DNA of 56,888 bases from Plesiocystis pacifica SIR-1 (GTDB taxonomy: Bacteria; Myxococcota_A; Polyangia; Nannocystales; Nannocystaceae), in assembly GCF_000170895.1 (NCBI RefSeq), contig NZ_ABCS01000065.1, positions 1 to 56,888 of the forward strand. Direction: 5' to 3'. Each line of letters opens with the position of its first letter. Positions within the stretch are counted from its first letter, which is position 1. The position numbers and the translations under genes were made by a program. A model generated the notes under the pieces. That model made no database searches. It was not told the origin of the DNA and saw only the letters and a program-made list of their open reading frames with translations. Shown here piece after piece: positions 8,989 through 16,764 of this stretch.

Positions 8989-8994
8989 TGATTT

Positions 8995-9023
8995 TTGGTG
9001 GCCGAAAGGTCGTGCACTAGTAT
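8995..9023 (+). promoter_or_regulatory. Candidate sigma70 promoter for the Cys-rich lipoprotein gene
   Basis: TTGGTG (8995-9000), a 17-bp spacer and TAGTAT (9018-9023). Transcription would begin at about the ATG at 9030, giving a leaderless or nearly leaderless mRNA. No ribosome-binding site is visible before that ATG, which agrees with this reading. The hexamers are only partial matches. Confidence 0.35.
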
Positions 9024-9029
9024 GCGCGC

Positions 9030-9860
9030 ATGCGCGTACGGTCTGAGTTGGTCACCCTCTCGCTCCTGGCACTAGGTCTCGGCACGGTGCTCGGATGCCC
9101 GGCCGAGGACCCTCAATTGGGTGATCCTCCAGCCAACGGCAGCGGGCCCACCACGATGACCGCCGGCGCCGGGAATTCGGCCGGCTCGGGCGTTGCGGAC
9201 GATACGGACACCGATTCAGACACTGGCGTCGTCGAGGACATGGGAACCGGCTGCGACCCCTGGGCCGATCCGCTGGAGGAGTGTGGTGAGAACGCCGAGT
9301 GCAGCTTCGAGACCCTCGAGTGCTCGCCCACGACGGGCACGGGAAACACCGGGGACCCCTGCACCAGCGAGCTCGACTGTTCTCCAGGCTTGGTGTGCAC
9401 CGGCGAGCTCTGCGCTCAGCCTTGTGACATCACCCTCCTCGACGAGGAAGATCCCAACCTTCCCGGAGCCTGCGCCGACGGGGAAGTCTGCGCGGCCGCG
9501 ACCGACCCGATCCCCGGCATCTGCCTGGCCGAGTGCAACCTCGTGGCCCAGGACTGCGCGGGCCCGAGCGAGGGCTGCAACGTGGTCACCGGGCCGGGCA
9601 ACTCGGCCCGCGCCGCGTGCACGCTGAACCTCGGAGCGGCCGCCGACGGCGACGCCTGCGACTTCGACGAAGACTGCGACATCGGCTTGCTGTGCACCGA
9701 GGCGGCGGTCCACGCCGTCCCCTGCCCCAACGACGCCGCGAGCTGCTGCACGGCGATCTGCGAGCCCATCGAGGCGCCCTGCATCGGCGTCGAGGGGACC
9801 TGCTTCAACCTCAACATCCAGGGCCAGACCACCACCGGCTACTGCGGCGGCATGCCCTGA
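9030..9860 (+). CDS. Cysteine-rich lipoprotein
   Basis: A 276-residue protein with a lipoprotein signal peptide (LGTVLGC, lipidated Cys23). A Thr/Ser/Asp/Gly-rich linker (residues 24-75) is followed by about 200 residues with many Cys in patterns such as GDPCTSELDCSPGLVC and GDACDFDEDCDIGLLC, two copies of a G-D-x-C-x5-6-D-C module. These look like small disulfide-bonded modules common in myxobacterial surface lipoproteins. No enzymatic motif is visible. It is divergent from the VWA surface protein, and both may act at the cell surface, but a shared function is only inferred. Confidence 0.85.
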   Translation: MRVRSELVTLSLLALGLGTVLGCPAEDPQLGDPPANGSGPTTMTAGAGNSAGSGVADDTDTDSDTGVVEDMGTGCDPWADPLEECGENAECSFETLECSPTTGTGNTGDPCTSELDCSPGLVCTGELCAQPCDITLLDEEDPNLPGACADGEVCAAATDPIPGICLAECNLVAQDCAGPSEGCNVVTGPGNSARAACTLNLGAAADGDACDFDEDCDIGLLCTEAAVHAVPCPNDAASCCTAICEPIEAPCIGVEGTCFNLNIQGQTTTGYCGGMP

Positions 9861-9882
9861 ACCCCTACCCCGCGTCCATCCT

Positions 9883-11286
9883 TCAACCCAGCTCGGCGAG
9901 GACTCGCAAGTAGTCCGTCGAGCTCGCGTCGAGCTCGACGATCGAGATTGAACTTCCAGCGGTGTTGGCCACGTAGAGCCAGCGCCGCTGTTCGTCGATC
10001 AGCAGCTCGTTGGGCCCGTCGCCCACGGGCACGGAGGCCACGACGGTGAAGGTCAGCAGATCGACGGCGGCGATCTGGTCGTCGGCGTAGCAGCTGACCA
10101 GGGCCAGCGCGGCCCCGGGCTCGCCGGGCGCGGGCCGGTGCACGCTCAGGACGTTGGGGTTGCGGCACAGGCCCACGCTGTCGACGAGGTCGAAGCGCGG
10201 GTCGCCGCCTTCGTCGAGGCTCGTGTCGAAGCGCAGCAGCATCGGCGGGGTCGTGCTGACCACCAGCAGGCGCTCGCCCTGGTCCGGATCTTCGAAGCCC
10301 AGATCGCCGAGCACCGGCTCGTCCACGGCCAGCGAAGCCGCGGGGCTGTCGATGCGCACCTCGACCCCCGGCAAGATCGCGTCGAGGCCCGTCGCTACCC
10401 GAAAGGGGCGCAGGCCCGGCCAAAAGCGCTGGCTGGCCACGAGGTAGGGCCGCGCGCAGTCCTGGCTGTCCGCCGGCGCGTTGCCGGACTCGAGGTCGCA
10501 GGCCCGCTGGGCCACGGCCAAGCCCCCGCCGAGCAGGTTGCCAGACTCCTCCTCCGAGCGGAAGAACTGCTGCTCGACGTCGACGACGACGGGCCCGCGC
10601 TCGGCGTCCAGGCTCAGCAAGCTCAGCCGACGATCGACGAGGTGAGGCAGGTAGGCGAAGGCGAAGCCCTGCTCGTCGAGGCTCAGCCGCCCGGGATCTT
10701 CGGGCAGATCGGGGACGAGGTGGTCGAGGTCGCAGTAGGCCCGCGGGTCCTGCCCGCAGCGCAGGCTCAGCGTGTCGCCCTCGCCCAGCACGTCGATCCA
10801 GCCCACGCTCGGGAAGATGCGCGTGGGGATCAACAAGCGCGCGTTGCCTCCCGGCGCGCCGTCCTCGTCGACGGCGATGTTGCCCGCGCCCGAGGGCAGC
10901 CGGAGCCCGCGGCCCGCGTCGATGAAGTCGGCGGCCTCGCAACGCAGCAAGCTGGCCCCGTCCGCGCGCGCGCTCCGGCAGCTCGAAGACGGCGCGCTCG
11001 CCATGGACTGCTCGAGGGCGTCGAGGTCGAGGGTCACCAAGCTGCTGCCGAGGCGGCTCCGATCCCAGTTGCCGTTGGTGACCAGGAGCCAGCGCCCCGC
11101 GGGGCTGAGGGCGAGCCCCGTGGGCAGCTCGAGCCGGTCCAGGGGCGGGTCCTCGGCCTCGGCCGCGCACGAGCCCGCGCCCAGGGCCAAGACCAAGACC
11201 GAGCTCAGGCCCACGGCCGCGAGCCCAGCCCGCGCCGCCCCTCGACTCGATCGCCCGAGAGCCGCCATCGACCCCGAGTGTGCCAC
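9883..11286 (-). CDS. Beta-propeller-like lipoprotein (YVTN-type)
   Basis: A 467-residue lipoprotein with the lipobox LGAGSC (Cys40). The mature part carries blades such as LPTGLALSPAGRWLLVTNGN near the start and GDGPNELLIDEQRRWLYVANTAGSS near the end, typical of YVTN/lactonase-like beta-propellers; the ends resemble each other as expected for a closing propeller. No lactonase active site can be assigned. The start shown is GTG with AAGAG eight to twelve bases upstream; an in-frame ATG at 11268 also keeps the signal peptide. It follows the fliR-like gene by 16 bp and could be the last gene of that operon, though the functional link is unclear. Confidence 0.78.
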   Translation of the reverse strand: MAHSGSMAALGRSSRGAARAGLAAVGLSSVLVLALGAGSCAAEAEDPPLDRLELPTGLALSPAGRWLLVTNGNWDRSRLGSSLVTLDLDALEQSMASAPSSSCRSARADGASLLRCEAADFIDAGRGLRLPSGAGNIAVDEDGAPGGNARLLIPTRIFPSVGWIDVLGEGDTLSLRCGQDPRAYCDLDHLVPDLPEDPGRLSLDEQGFAFAYLPHLVDRRLSLLSLDAERGPVVVDVEQQFFRSEEESGNLLGGGLAVAQRACDLESGNAPADSQDCARPYLVASQRFWPGLRPFRVATGLDAILPGVEVRIDSPAASLAVDEPVLGDLGFEDPDQGERLLVVSTTPPMLLRFDTSLDEGGDPRFDLVDSVGLCRNPNVLSVHRPAPGEPGAALALVSCYADDQIAAVDLLTFTVVASVPVGDGPNELLIDEQRRWLYVANTAGSSISIVELDASSTDYLRVLAELG

Positions 11287-11302
11287 GAACTGCTCTTGCC
11301 GC

Positions 11303-12055
11303 TCACAGGACCGCGTAGCGCACGTAGGCCTCGGGGTGGATCGACCACGCCGCGCCCAGGGCGACGAGCGCGGCGAGCAGGCGCAGGCCCGGGCTCAGCG
11401 CCTCGACCACGGCCGGCGCCGGGTCGGGCCCGCGGCCGAGCACCCCCACGCCGAGGTCGACGACCGCTCGGGTCAACAACACCGGGGTCGCCAGGGCCAG
11501 CCCGAGCACGCAGGCCTCGAAGGCCACCCCGCCGAGCTCGGTCGCGATCGCGAGGGCGTCGAGCGATGCGCCCGCGCCGTCGAGCAGCCGCGCCCCCGCG
11601 CCGAGGGGCACCCGGGTCAACAAGCCGCGCATCGCGACGAGGGCCGGGAGGTGCAGGCCGAGGCTGAGGCTCGCCGCCAGCGAGGCCGCGATCAGCAGCG
11701 CCGACAGGCTCCCGCCCGTACCGGGCTCGAGGCCCACCGGTCCTGCGCCCAGCCGGGCCTCGCAGCTTTGGCTCGCGCCGACCAAGGCGCCGGAGAGCAC
11801 GCTCGCGCCCGCTCCCATGACGGCGCCGATCAACAGCTCGACGCCGATCGCCACCGCCATCGACGCGGCGTCCGGGGGTCTCTCGAGCGCGATCCCGAGC
11901 CCGAGCGCGGGCAGCCACGCCAGGCTCAACCCGACCGCCAAGATCGCGCTGCACAGCTCCCAGCGCGGCTGGCCCACGGCCGCGCGCCAGCTGATCTGGG
12001 CGCGCACGATCGCAAACACCCGCGCGCTCGCCAGCGCGAGCAGCCAGGCGCTCAC
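11303..12055 (-). CDS. fliR: FliR/SctT-family type III export gate protein
   Basis: A 250-residue, very hydrophobic protein rich in Ala and Leu, with about six membrane helices. In FliR/SctT proteins this subunit closes the FliPQR export gate of flagella and injectisomes. The GTG start overlaps the fliQ-like stop by four bases. Sequence identity to textbook FliR is low by eye; its place directly after fliP- and fliQ-like genes, its length and its topology carry the call. Whether it serves a flagellum or a non-flagellar apparatus cannot be told here. Confidence 0.7.
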   Translation of the reverse strand: MSAWLLALASARVFAIVRAQISWRAAVGQPRWELCSAILAVGLSLAWLPALGLGIALERPPDAASMAVAIGVELLIGAVMGAGASVLSGALVGASQSCEARLGAGPVGLEPGTGGSLSALLIAASLAASLSLGLHLPALVAMRGLLTRVPLGAGARLLDGAGASLDALAIATELGGVAFEACVLGLALATPVLLTRAVVDLGVGVLGRGPDPAPAVVEALSPGLRLLAALVALGAAWSIHPEAYVRYAVL

Positions 12056-12333
12056 GGGGTCTCCGCTGTGTCCACGCGCCCCAAGCTCGACCAGCTCGCC
12101 CGGGCGTAGTCCACCGCCAGCGTCGCGAGGGGCTCAGCCGCGAGGCCCAGGCAGGCGCACACCGCCAGCGCCCGGGCGAGCTGAGCCACCGCCGGATCCC
12201 GCAGGCCCAGGCGCGCGCTCGCCAGGCCCACGATCACGCCGACCACCGCGACGGTCACGAGCACGGGCGAGAGCGCCGCGATGACCACGGCCAGGCCCTC
12301 GCGCAGCGCGAGCTCGAGGGCCTCGACCTTCAC
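12052..12333 (-). CDS. fliQ: FliQ/SctS-family type III export gate protein
   Basis: A 93-residue protein with two hydrophobic helices (about 12-40 and 50-75) separated by a short polar turn, the helical hairpin of FliQ/SctS. FliQ usually has about 89 residues. The turn reads LGLRDPAVAQLAR, so the Glu and Lys common in FliQ appear as Asp and Arg. It starts with GTG inside the fliP-like stop (GTGA) and its own stop overlaps the fliR-like start by four bases, a chain of translational coupling that suggests one assembled complex. Confidence 0.75.
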   Translation of the reverse strand: MKVEALELALREGLAVVIAALSPVLVTVAVVGVIVGLASARLGLRDPAVAQLARALAVCACLGLAAEPLATLAVDYARASWSSLGRVDTAETP

Positions 12334-12980
12334 TGGTAGCCCTCCACCAGACCCACGACCACCAAATGCCAACCGTCGGCGGCGAGGAACACCAGGACCT
12401 TGGCCGGGAGCGCGAAGGTCACGCTCGGCGTCTGCTGCAGGCCGAGCAGGGCCTGGACCTCGGCGACGATCAGGTCGATGACGACGAAGGGCAAGAGCAC
12501 CAAGACCGCGAGCTGAAGGCCCGCCCCGAGCTCGCTGACCAAAAAGGCGGGGACGAGGATCAGCGGGTCGTCGACGCCCCGCTCGCTGGCCGCGGCGAGG
12601 CGCTCGAGCTCGGCCGGATCGGTGTGCGTCGCCATGAACCCGCGCAGGGGCTCGAGGGTTCCCAGCCACTGCCTCAGGGCCACGCCCTCCCCCGCCGCGC
12701 TCGCGTCGAGCAGCGCCGCCAGGGCCTCGGCGCACGCGCCCGCGACCGGGGCCATGACCACGGCCGTGAGCGCGACGCCCAGGGCGAGCATCGAGCTCAC
12801 CGGCAGCAGGCGATCGGCGCTCAAGCCCTGGCGCACCGCGGCCAGCACGATGGCGATCTTGGTGAAGGCCGTGCACGCCGCGAGCACCAGGGGCAAGGCC
12901 GCGAGCACCAGCCACGCGGCCAAGGTCGGCGACAGACCCAGATCCGCCCAGGACAGCTCCAGCCAGGCCTCAGCGCCCAT
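12330..12980 (-). CDS. fliP: FliP/SctR-family type III export gate protein
   Basis: A 216-residue membrane protein. TAFTKIAIVLAAVRQGL near the N-terminus matches the F-x-K-x-x-I-V-L-x-x-x-R-x-x-L pattern of FliP/SctR, and the C-terminal part ELGAGLQLAVLVLLPFVVID, then LPAKVLVFLAADGWHLV, is the best-conserved FliP segment. At this length it is closer to SctR than to flagellar FliP, which carries an extra N-terminal signal region. The ATG at 12980 was chosen over a longer Arg-rich extension; it overlaps the fliO-like gene by 11 bases. Confidence 0.85.
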   Translation of the reverse strand: MGAEAWLELSWADLGLSPTLAAWLVLAALPLVLAACTAFTKIAIVLAAVRQGLSADRLLPVSSMLALGVALTAVVMAPVAGACAEALAALLDASAAGEGVALRQWLGTLEPLRGFMATHTDPAELERLAAASERGVDDPLILVPAFLVSELGAGLQLAVLVLLPFVVIDLIVAEVQALLGLQQTPSVTFALPAKVLVFLAADGWHLVVVGLVEGYQ

Positions 12981-13359
12981 CGCCGCTCGCCTCGGCCCGA
13001 AGCACGCCCTTTCCGTAGGCCACCGCGCGCACCCACGCGGGCCGGGCGTCGTCGCCATGCTCATCGCCAAGCTCCGCGGCGACGGGCTCGGGCGCGTCGG
13101 CCTGCGCCGCCTCGAGCTCGGTGATCAGCTGCGGCGCCCCGCTCGGGCCGGTGCCGATCAACAGGCGCCGGCCCTCGAGCTCGACGACGTGGACGGCGTG
13201 CTGGTTGGTCAGCGCGATCGGGCTCGGGCTGGCGTTCGCCCGTCCTCCCTGGCGACGGCTCAGCCAGGTCAGCCCCGCGAGCAAGACCAGCAGCAACCCC
13301 ACGACCGAGCGCATCGGTCCCAGCCCCGCCACCGCCAAGGTCAACGCGTCCATCACCAT
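12970..13359 (-). CDS. fliO: FliO-like membrane protein
   Basis: A 129-residue protein with one membrane helix at residues 17-33 (SVVGLLLVLLAGLTWL) followed by a small cytoplasmic domain. VHVVELEGRRLLIGTG and PQLITELE match the short conserved FliO core. FliO assists FliP assembly in flagellar systems and is usually absent from injectisomes, so its presence hints at a flagellar-type ancestry of this gene set. It precedes and overlaps fliP as in flagellar operons. FliO is a weakly conserved family, so the call rests on motif, topology and position together. Confidence 0.65.
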   Translation of the reverse strand: MVMDALTLAVAGLGPMRSVVGLLLVLLAGLTWLSRRQGGRANASPSPIALTNQHAVHVVELEGRRLLIGTGPSGAPQLITELEAAQADAPEPVAAELGDEHGDDARPAWVRAVAYGKGVLRAEASGDGR

Positions 13360-13418
13360 GATCGGCCAGCAGCTTACGCAGCTGGCTCCAGCAGGCGAAT
13401 TTTCGGATTTTCAGCGGC

Positions 13419-13673
13419 CTACTGGGGCCTACGCAGCGGCGCGAGCAGAGGCTCGAGGCCGTTGAGCTTGACCTCGAGGGCCAGAGCCATGGTCTCGCCC
13501 AGGCGCCCCGCCGGGAAGCCCTTGTCCCGGAACCACAGCAGGTAGCGCTCGGGCAGGTCGAGGATCGCCACGCCGGCGTACTTGCCAAAGGGCATGCGCC
13601 ACCGGACCAGGTCCAGGAGGCGCTCGGGCTCGAGGCCCAGCTCGGGAGGCAGCGCGGGGTCGTCCTTGCTCAT
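13419..13673 (-). CDS. DUF3820-like small protein
   Basis: An 84-residue protein. MPFGKYAGVAILDLPERYLL followed by WFRDKGFPAGRLGETMAL and ALEVKLNGLEPL is the signature of DUF3820 (named after a quorum-sensing-regulated virulence factor domain; biochemical role unknown). The ATG at 13673 (MSKDDPALPPELGL) is preferred over an upstream extension that would run into the rplQ-side terminator. It lies 59 bp upstream of the fliO-like gene on the same strand and may be its operon leader gene, or independent. Confidence 0.8.
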   Translation of the reverse strand: MSKDDPALPPELGLEPERLLDLVRWRMPFGKYAGVAILDLPERYLLWFRDKGFPAGRLGETMALALEVKLNGLEPLLAPLRRPQ

Positions 13674-13716
13674 GGTCGCGAGGCCCAGCATCCAACCGCA
13701 GCCCAACCAATGCAAA

Positions 13717-13742
13717 GAGCCCGCGTCCAAAGACGCGGGCTC
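13717..13742 (-). terminator. Terminator after rplQ
   Basis: A perfect 11-bp stem, GAGCCCGCGTC / GACGCGGGCTC, with a 4-nt loop, followed on the minus strand by TTTGC. It closes the 33-kb ribosomal run and separates it from the DUF3820-like gene. Confidence 0.85.
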
Positions 13743-13780
13743 CTCTTCGAGTCGACTGGGTCGACTACTCGGCTAGTCGG

Positions 13781-14212
13781 CTACTCGGCGGTGGCCTTGG
13801 GGGCCTCGACGAGCTCGATGATCGCCATCTCGGCGGCGTCACCGACCCGACGCTGACCCAGGCGGATCACGCGGGTGTACCCACCCGGGCGGGTGCGGTA
13901 GCGAGGCGCGACCTCCTCGAACAGCTTGTGGAGCACCTCGCGCGTGCGGATGACCTTGCCGGCCTGCGCCATCGCGTGGGCGTAGCGGACCTGCTCCTCG
14001 CGGGTGCGCTCCTCCTTGGGCTTGTCGAGCAGGTCCCCGAGGCGGAGCGCGAGGGTGATCACGCGCTCGGTCTTGCCCCGGAGCTCCTTGGCCTTGGCGG
14101 CCGTGGTGGTGATGCGCTCATGCTCGATGAGCGAGGTCACCATGTTGCGGAACATCGCCTTGCGGTGGCTCGAGTTCCGGTTGAACTTGCGGCCAGATTT
14201 TTGGTGGCGCAT
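13781..14212 (-). CDS. rplQ: Large ribosomal subunit protein bL17
   Basis: A 143-residue bL17. RHQKSGRKFNRNSSHRKAMF and SLIEHERITTTAAKAKELR are diagnostic. It binds 23S rRNA near the exit-tunnel face of the large subunit. It is the last gene of the alpha operon, three bases after rpoA, and a strong terminator follows. The C-terminal part carries a short insertion-like KPKEERTREEQVRYAHAMAQ compared with the E. coli protein. Confidence 0.97.
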   Translation of the reverse strand: MRHQKSGRKFNRNSSHRKAMFRNMVTSLIEHERITTTAAKAKELRGKTERVITLALRLGDLLDKPKEERTREEQVRYAHAMAQAGKVIRTREVLHKLFEEVAPRYRTRPGGYTRVIRLGQRRVGDAAEMAIIELVEAPKATAE

Positions 14213-14215
14213 GGC

Positions 14216-15229
14216 TTACTCCCCTTCACGGTTGGGGGGCGGACCCTGCCAACCTTCGATCTTCATGCCGAGCGAGAGCCCCATCTGAGCAAGGATTTCC
14301 TTGATCTCCTTGAGGGACTTGCGCCCGAAGTTCTTGGTTTTGAGCATCTCAGCCTCGGTGCGCTGCACGAGGTCGCCAATGTAGTGGATGTTGGCGTTCT
14401 GCAGGCAGTTGGCCGAGCGAACGGAGAGCTCGAGCTCGTCGACGGAGCGCCACAGGACATCGTTGAGCTTGTCCTGCTCGCTCTGGCTGGGAGCCTGGGT
14501 CTCCTCGATCTCCTCGTGATTGATGAAGATCGACAGCTGCTCCTTGACGATCTTGGCCGCGTAGGCCAGGGCGTCGTCGGGCTTGACCGAGCCATCGGTC
14601 CAGACCTGGAGAATCAGCCGGTCGTAGTCGGTGCGGTGACCGACGCGCGCGTTGGTGACGCGGTAGTTGACCTTGCGAATCGGCGAGAACAGCGAGTCGA
14701 TCGGGATGACCCCGATCGGCATGCCCTCGGTCTTGTTCTGGTCAGCGGTGGCGTAGCCGCGGCCCATGGCGCAGGTCATCTCCATCTGGAGGCGACCGCC
14801 CTTGCTCAGGGTCGCGATGTGCTGGCTGGGATCGAGCACGTGCACGCCGCTGGGCGCCTGGATGTCGGCGGCCGTCACCGGGCCCTCACCGGTCTTGCTG
14901 ATCAGCAAGGTCCGAGGCGTGGCGTCGTCCATGGACAGGCGCAGCGCCTTGATGTTGAGGATGATGTCGGTGACGTCCTCGACGACGGCGGGGATCGAGG
15001 TGAACTCGTGGAGCGCCCCCTCGATGCGCACGGTGGTGACCGCGGCGCCTTGCAGGCTGGACAGCAAGACGCGGCGCAAGCTGTTGCCGATCGTGATGCC
15101 GTATCCACGCTCGAGCGGCTCACAGGTGAACTTGCCGTAGCTGTCCGTCAGCGAGTCGTTGTCGACGTCCAGCTTCTTGGGCCGGATCAGATCCCGCCAG
15201 TTGCGGGCGATGGTGTTGTAGTCCTGCAT
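14216..15229 (-). CDS. rpoA: RNA polymerase subunit alpha
   Basis: A 337-residue alpha subunit. The N-terminal domain (about 1-235) shows EPLERGYGITIGNSLRRVLL, the dimer and assembly region. The C-terminal domain shows ELELSVRSANCLQNANI with the Arg that contacts UP elements and regulators, and NFGRKSLKEIKEIL. The two are joined by an acidic linker near residue 245. Located between rpsD and rplQ as in most bacteria. Confidence 0.98.
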   Translation of the reverse strand: MQDYNTIARNWRDLIRPKKLDVDNDSLTDSYGKFTCEPLERGYGITIGNSLRRVLLSSLQGAAVTTVRIEGALHEFTSIPAVVEDVTDIILNIKALRLSMDDATPRTLLISKTGEGPVTAADIQAPSGVHVLDPSQHIATLSKGGRLQMEMTCAMGRGYATADQNKTEGMPIGVIPIDSLFSPIRKVNYRVTNARVGHRTDYDRLILQVWTDGSVKPDDALAYAAKIVKEQLSIFINHEEIEETQAPSQSEQDKLNDVLWRSVDELELSVRSANCLQNANIHYIGDLVQRTEAEMLKTKNFGRKSLKEIKEILAQMGLSLGMKIEGWQGPPPNREGE

Positions 15230-15245
15230 GCGGGTCCCCCTCGGA

Positions 15246-15875
15246 TCACTTGCTGTAGAGCTCGACGATCAGCTGCTCATCGATGTCAGCGCTGATGTCC
15301 GAACGCTGCGGCACGTTCTTGATCTTGGCCTTGAAGTTGTCGCGGTCGATCTCGAGCCACGTCGGCAACGGCGAACGGTCCAGCTTGGCGAGCGCGTCGA
15401 CGATCTTCTGGATCTTGCGGCTCTTCTCGCGCACCACGATCTCCTCGCCCTCGCGGACCTGGTAGCTCGGGATGTTGACCTTCTTGCCGTTGATCGTGAA
15501 GTGGCCGTGACGGACCAGCTGGCGGGCCTCGGCGTGGCTGGCAGCGAAGCCGCAGCGCACGGCGACGTTGTCGAGGCGGCGCTCGAGCAGGCTCAGCAGG
15601 TTCTCACCCGTGATGCCCTTCATGCGCGCAGCCTTGAAGTAGTAGCCGCGGAACTGCTTCTCGAGCAGGCCGTACATGCGCTTGACCTTCTGCTTCTCGC
15701 GCAGCTGGTGGCCGTAGTCGCTCGGGCGGCGGCGCCGACCCTGGCCGTGTTGGCCGGGGGGGTACTGGCGGCGGTCGTAGGCGCACTTCTCGGAGAAGCA
15801 GCGGTCGCCCTTGAGGAACAGCTTCTGATCTTCGCGCCGGCACAGCCGGCACACGGGTCCAGTGTAACGAGCCAT
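15246..15875 (-). CDS. rpsD: Small ribosomal subunit protein uS4
   Basis: A 209-residue uS4. The N-terminus has a zinc site (C9, C12, C26, C31), so this is the metal-binding C+ form. The S4 RNA-binding domain shows RRLDNVAVRCGFAASHAEAR and GHFTINGKKVNIPSYQV. uS4 nucleates 30S assembly and, in some bacteria, represses the alpha operon by binding its leader. It lies three bases after rpsK. Confidence 0.97.
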   Translation of the reverse strand: MARYTGPVCRLCRREDQKLFLKGDRCFSEKCAYDRRQYPPGQHGQGRRRRPSDYGHQLREKQKVKRMYGLLEKQFRGYYFKAARMKGITGENLLSLLERRLDNVAVRCGFAASHAEARQLVRHGHFTINGKKVNIPSYQVREGEEIVVREKSRKIQKIVDALAKLDRSPLPTWLEIDRDNFKAKIKNVPQRSDISADIDEQLIVELYSK

Positions 15876-15878
15876 GGA

Positions 15879-16262
15879 TCAGACCCTCCGCCGCTTGGGC
15901 GGGCGGCAACCGTTGTGGGGGATGGGGGTGACGTCCTTGATGGACGTGACGCGCAGGCCGGCGGACTGGATGGCCCGCAGCGCCTGCTCACGACCCGCGC
16001 CGGGACCGGACACGCGGATCGAGACGCTCTGCATGCCGTGGTCCTGCGCCGCGCGGGCGGCCTGGTCGGCGGCGAGCTGGGCGGCGAAGGGCGTCGACTT
16101 GCGCGAGCCCTTGAAGCCACGCACGCCCGACGAGGCCCACGAGATCGTGTTGCCGTTGACGTCGGTGATCGTCACCAAGGTGTTGTTGAAGGTGGAACGG
16201 ATGTGAACGATCCCGGTGGGGATGTTCTTCCTGACTTTCTTGCGTCCGCGAGATTGTGCCAT
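15879..16262 (-). CDS. rpsK: Small ribosomal subunit protein uS11
   Basis: A 127-residue uS11 of the 30S platform. GIVHIRSTFNNTLVTITDVN and SGPGAGREQALRAIQ are diagnostic, and the C-terminus PIPHNGCRPPKRRRV is standard. It follows rpsM by eight bases in the usual rpsM-rpsK-rpsD-rpoA order. Confidence 0.97.
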   Translation of the reverse strand: MAQSRGRKKVRKNIPTGIVHIRSTFNNTLVTITDVNGNTISWASSGVRGFKGSRKSTPFAAQLAADQAARAAQDHGMQSVSIRVSGPGAGREQALRAIQSAGLRVTSIKDVTPIPHNGCRPPKRRRV

Positions 16263-16270
16263 CGCTCAGC

Positions 16271-16642
16271 TCACTTCTTCTTCATGGCGACCTGGCCCCG
16301 CTTGGGGCCCTTGCGGGTGCGCGCGTTGGTGTGCGTCCGCTGGCCGCGGACGGGGAGGCTGCGGCGATGACGGAGGCCGCGGTAGCAGCCGAGGTCCATC
16401 AGGCGCTTGATCTTGGTCTGGACCTCGCGGCGGAGGTCACCCTCGACCTTGTAGTCCGACTCGATGACCCGGCGGATGGCGCTCAGCTGCTCCTCGTTGA
16501 GGTCGTCCGTGCGGATCGAGCCGCCGACGCCTGCCTTGACGAGGATCTCTTGAGAGGTCGTGCGGCCCACACCGTAGATGTAGGTCAGCGCGATCTCGAC
16601 ACGCTTGTTGCGGGGGAGGTCGACTCCAGAGATGCGTGCCAT
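16271..16642 (-). CDS. rpsM: Small ribosomal subunit protein uS13
   Basis: A 123-residue uS13 of the 30S head, which bridges to the large subunit and touches P-site tRNA. ARISGVDLPRNKRVEIALTY, GCYRGLRHRRSLPVRGQRT and HTNARTRKG are diagnostic. Its ATG directly abuts the rpmJ stop. Confidence 0.97.
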   Translation of the reverse strand: MARISGVDLPRNKRVEIALTYIYGVGRTTSQEILVKAGVGGSIRTDDLNEEQLSAIRRVIESDYKVEGDLRREVQTKIKRLMDLGCYRGLRHRRSLPVRGQRTHTNARTRKGPKRGQVAMKKK

Positions 16643-16756
16643 CTAGCCCTGCCTCTGCTTGTGCTTGGGGTTCTCGCAGATCACACGCACGACTCCTCGT
16701 CGGCGCACGACCTTGCACTTGTCACAGATCTTCTTGACGCTTGCTCGTACTTTCAT
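16643..16756 (-). CDS. rpmJ: Large ribosomal subunit protein bL36
   Basis: A 37-residue bL36, MKVRASVKKICDKCKVV..., ending KHKQRQG. C11, C14, C27 and H32 form the zinc site, so this is the zinc-containing form. It binds 23S rRNA in the large subunit. The stop touches the rpsM start, and the gene lies eight bases after the infA-like gene, the normal infA-rpmJ-rpsM order. Confidence 0.97.
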   Translation of the reverse strand: MKVRASVKKICDKCKVVRRRGVVRVICENPKHKQRQG

Positions 16757-16764
16757 TTCTCACC

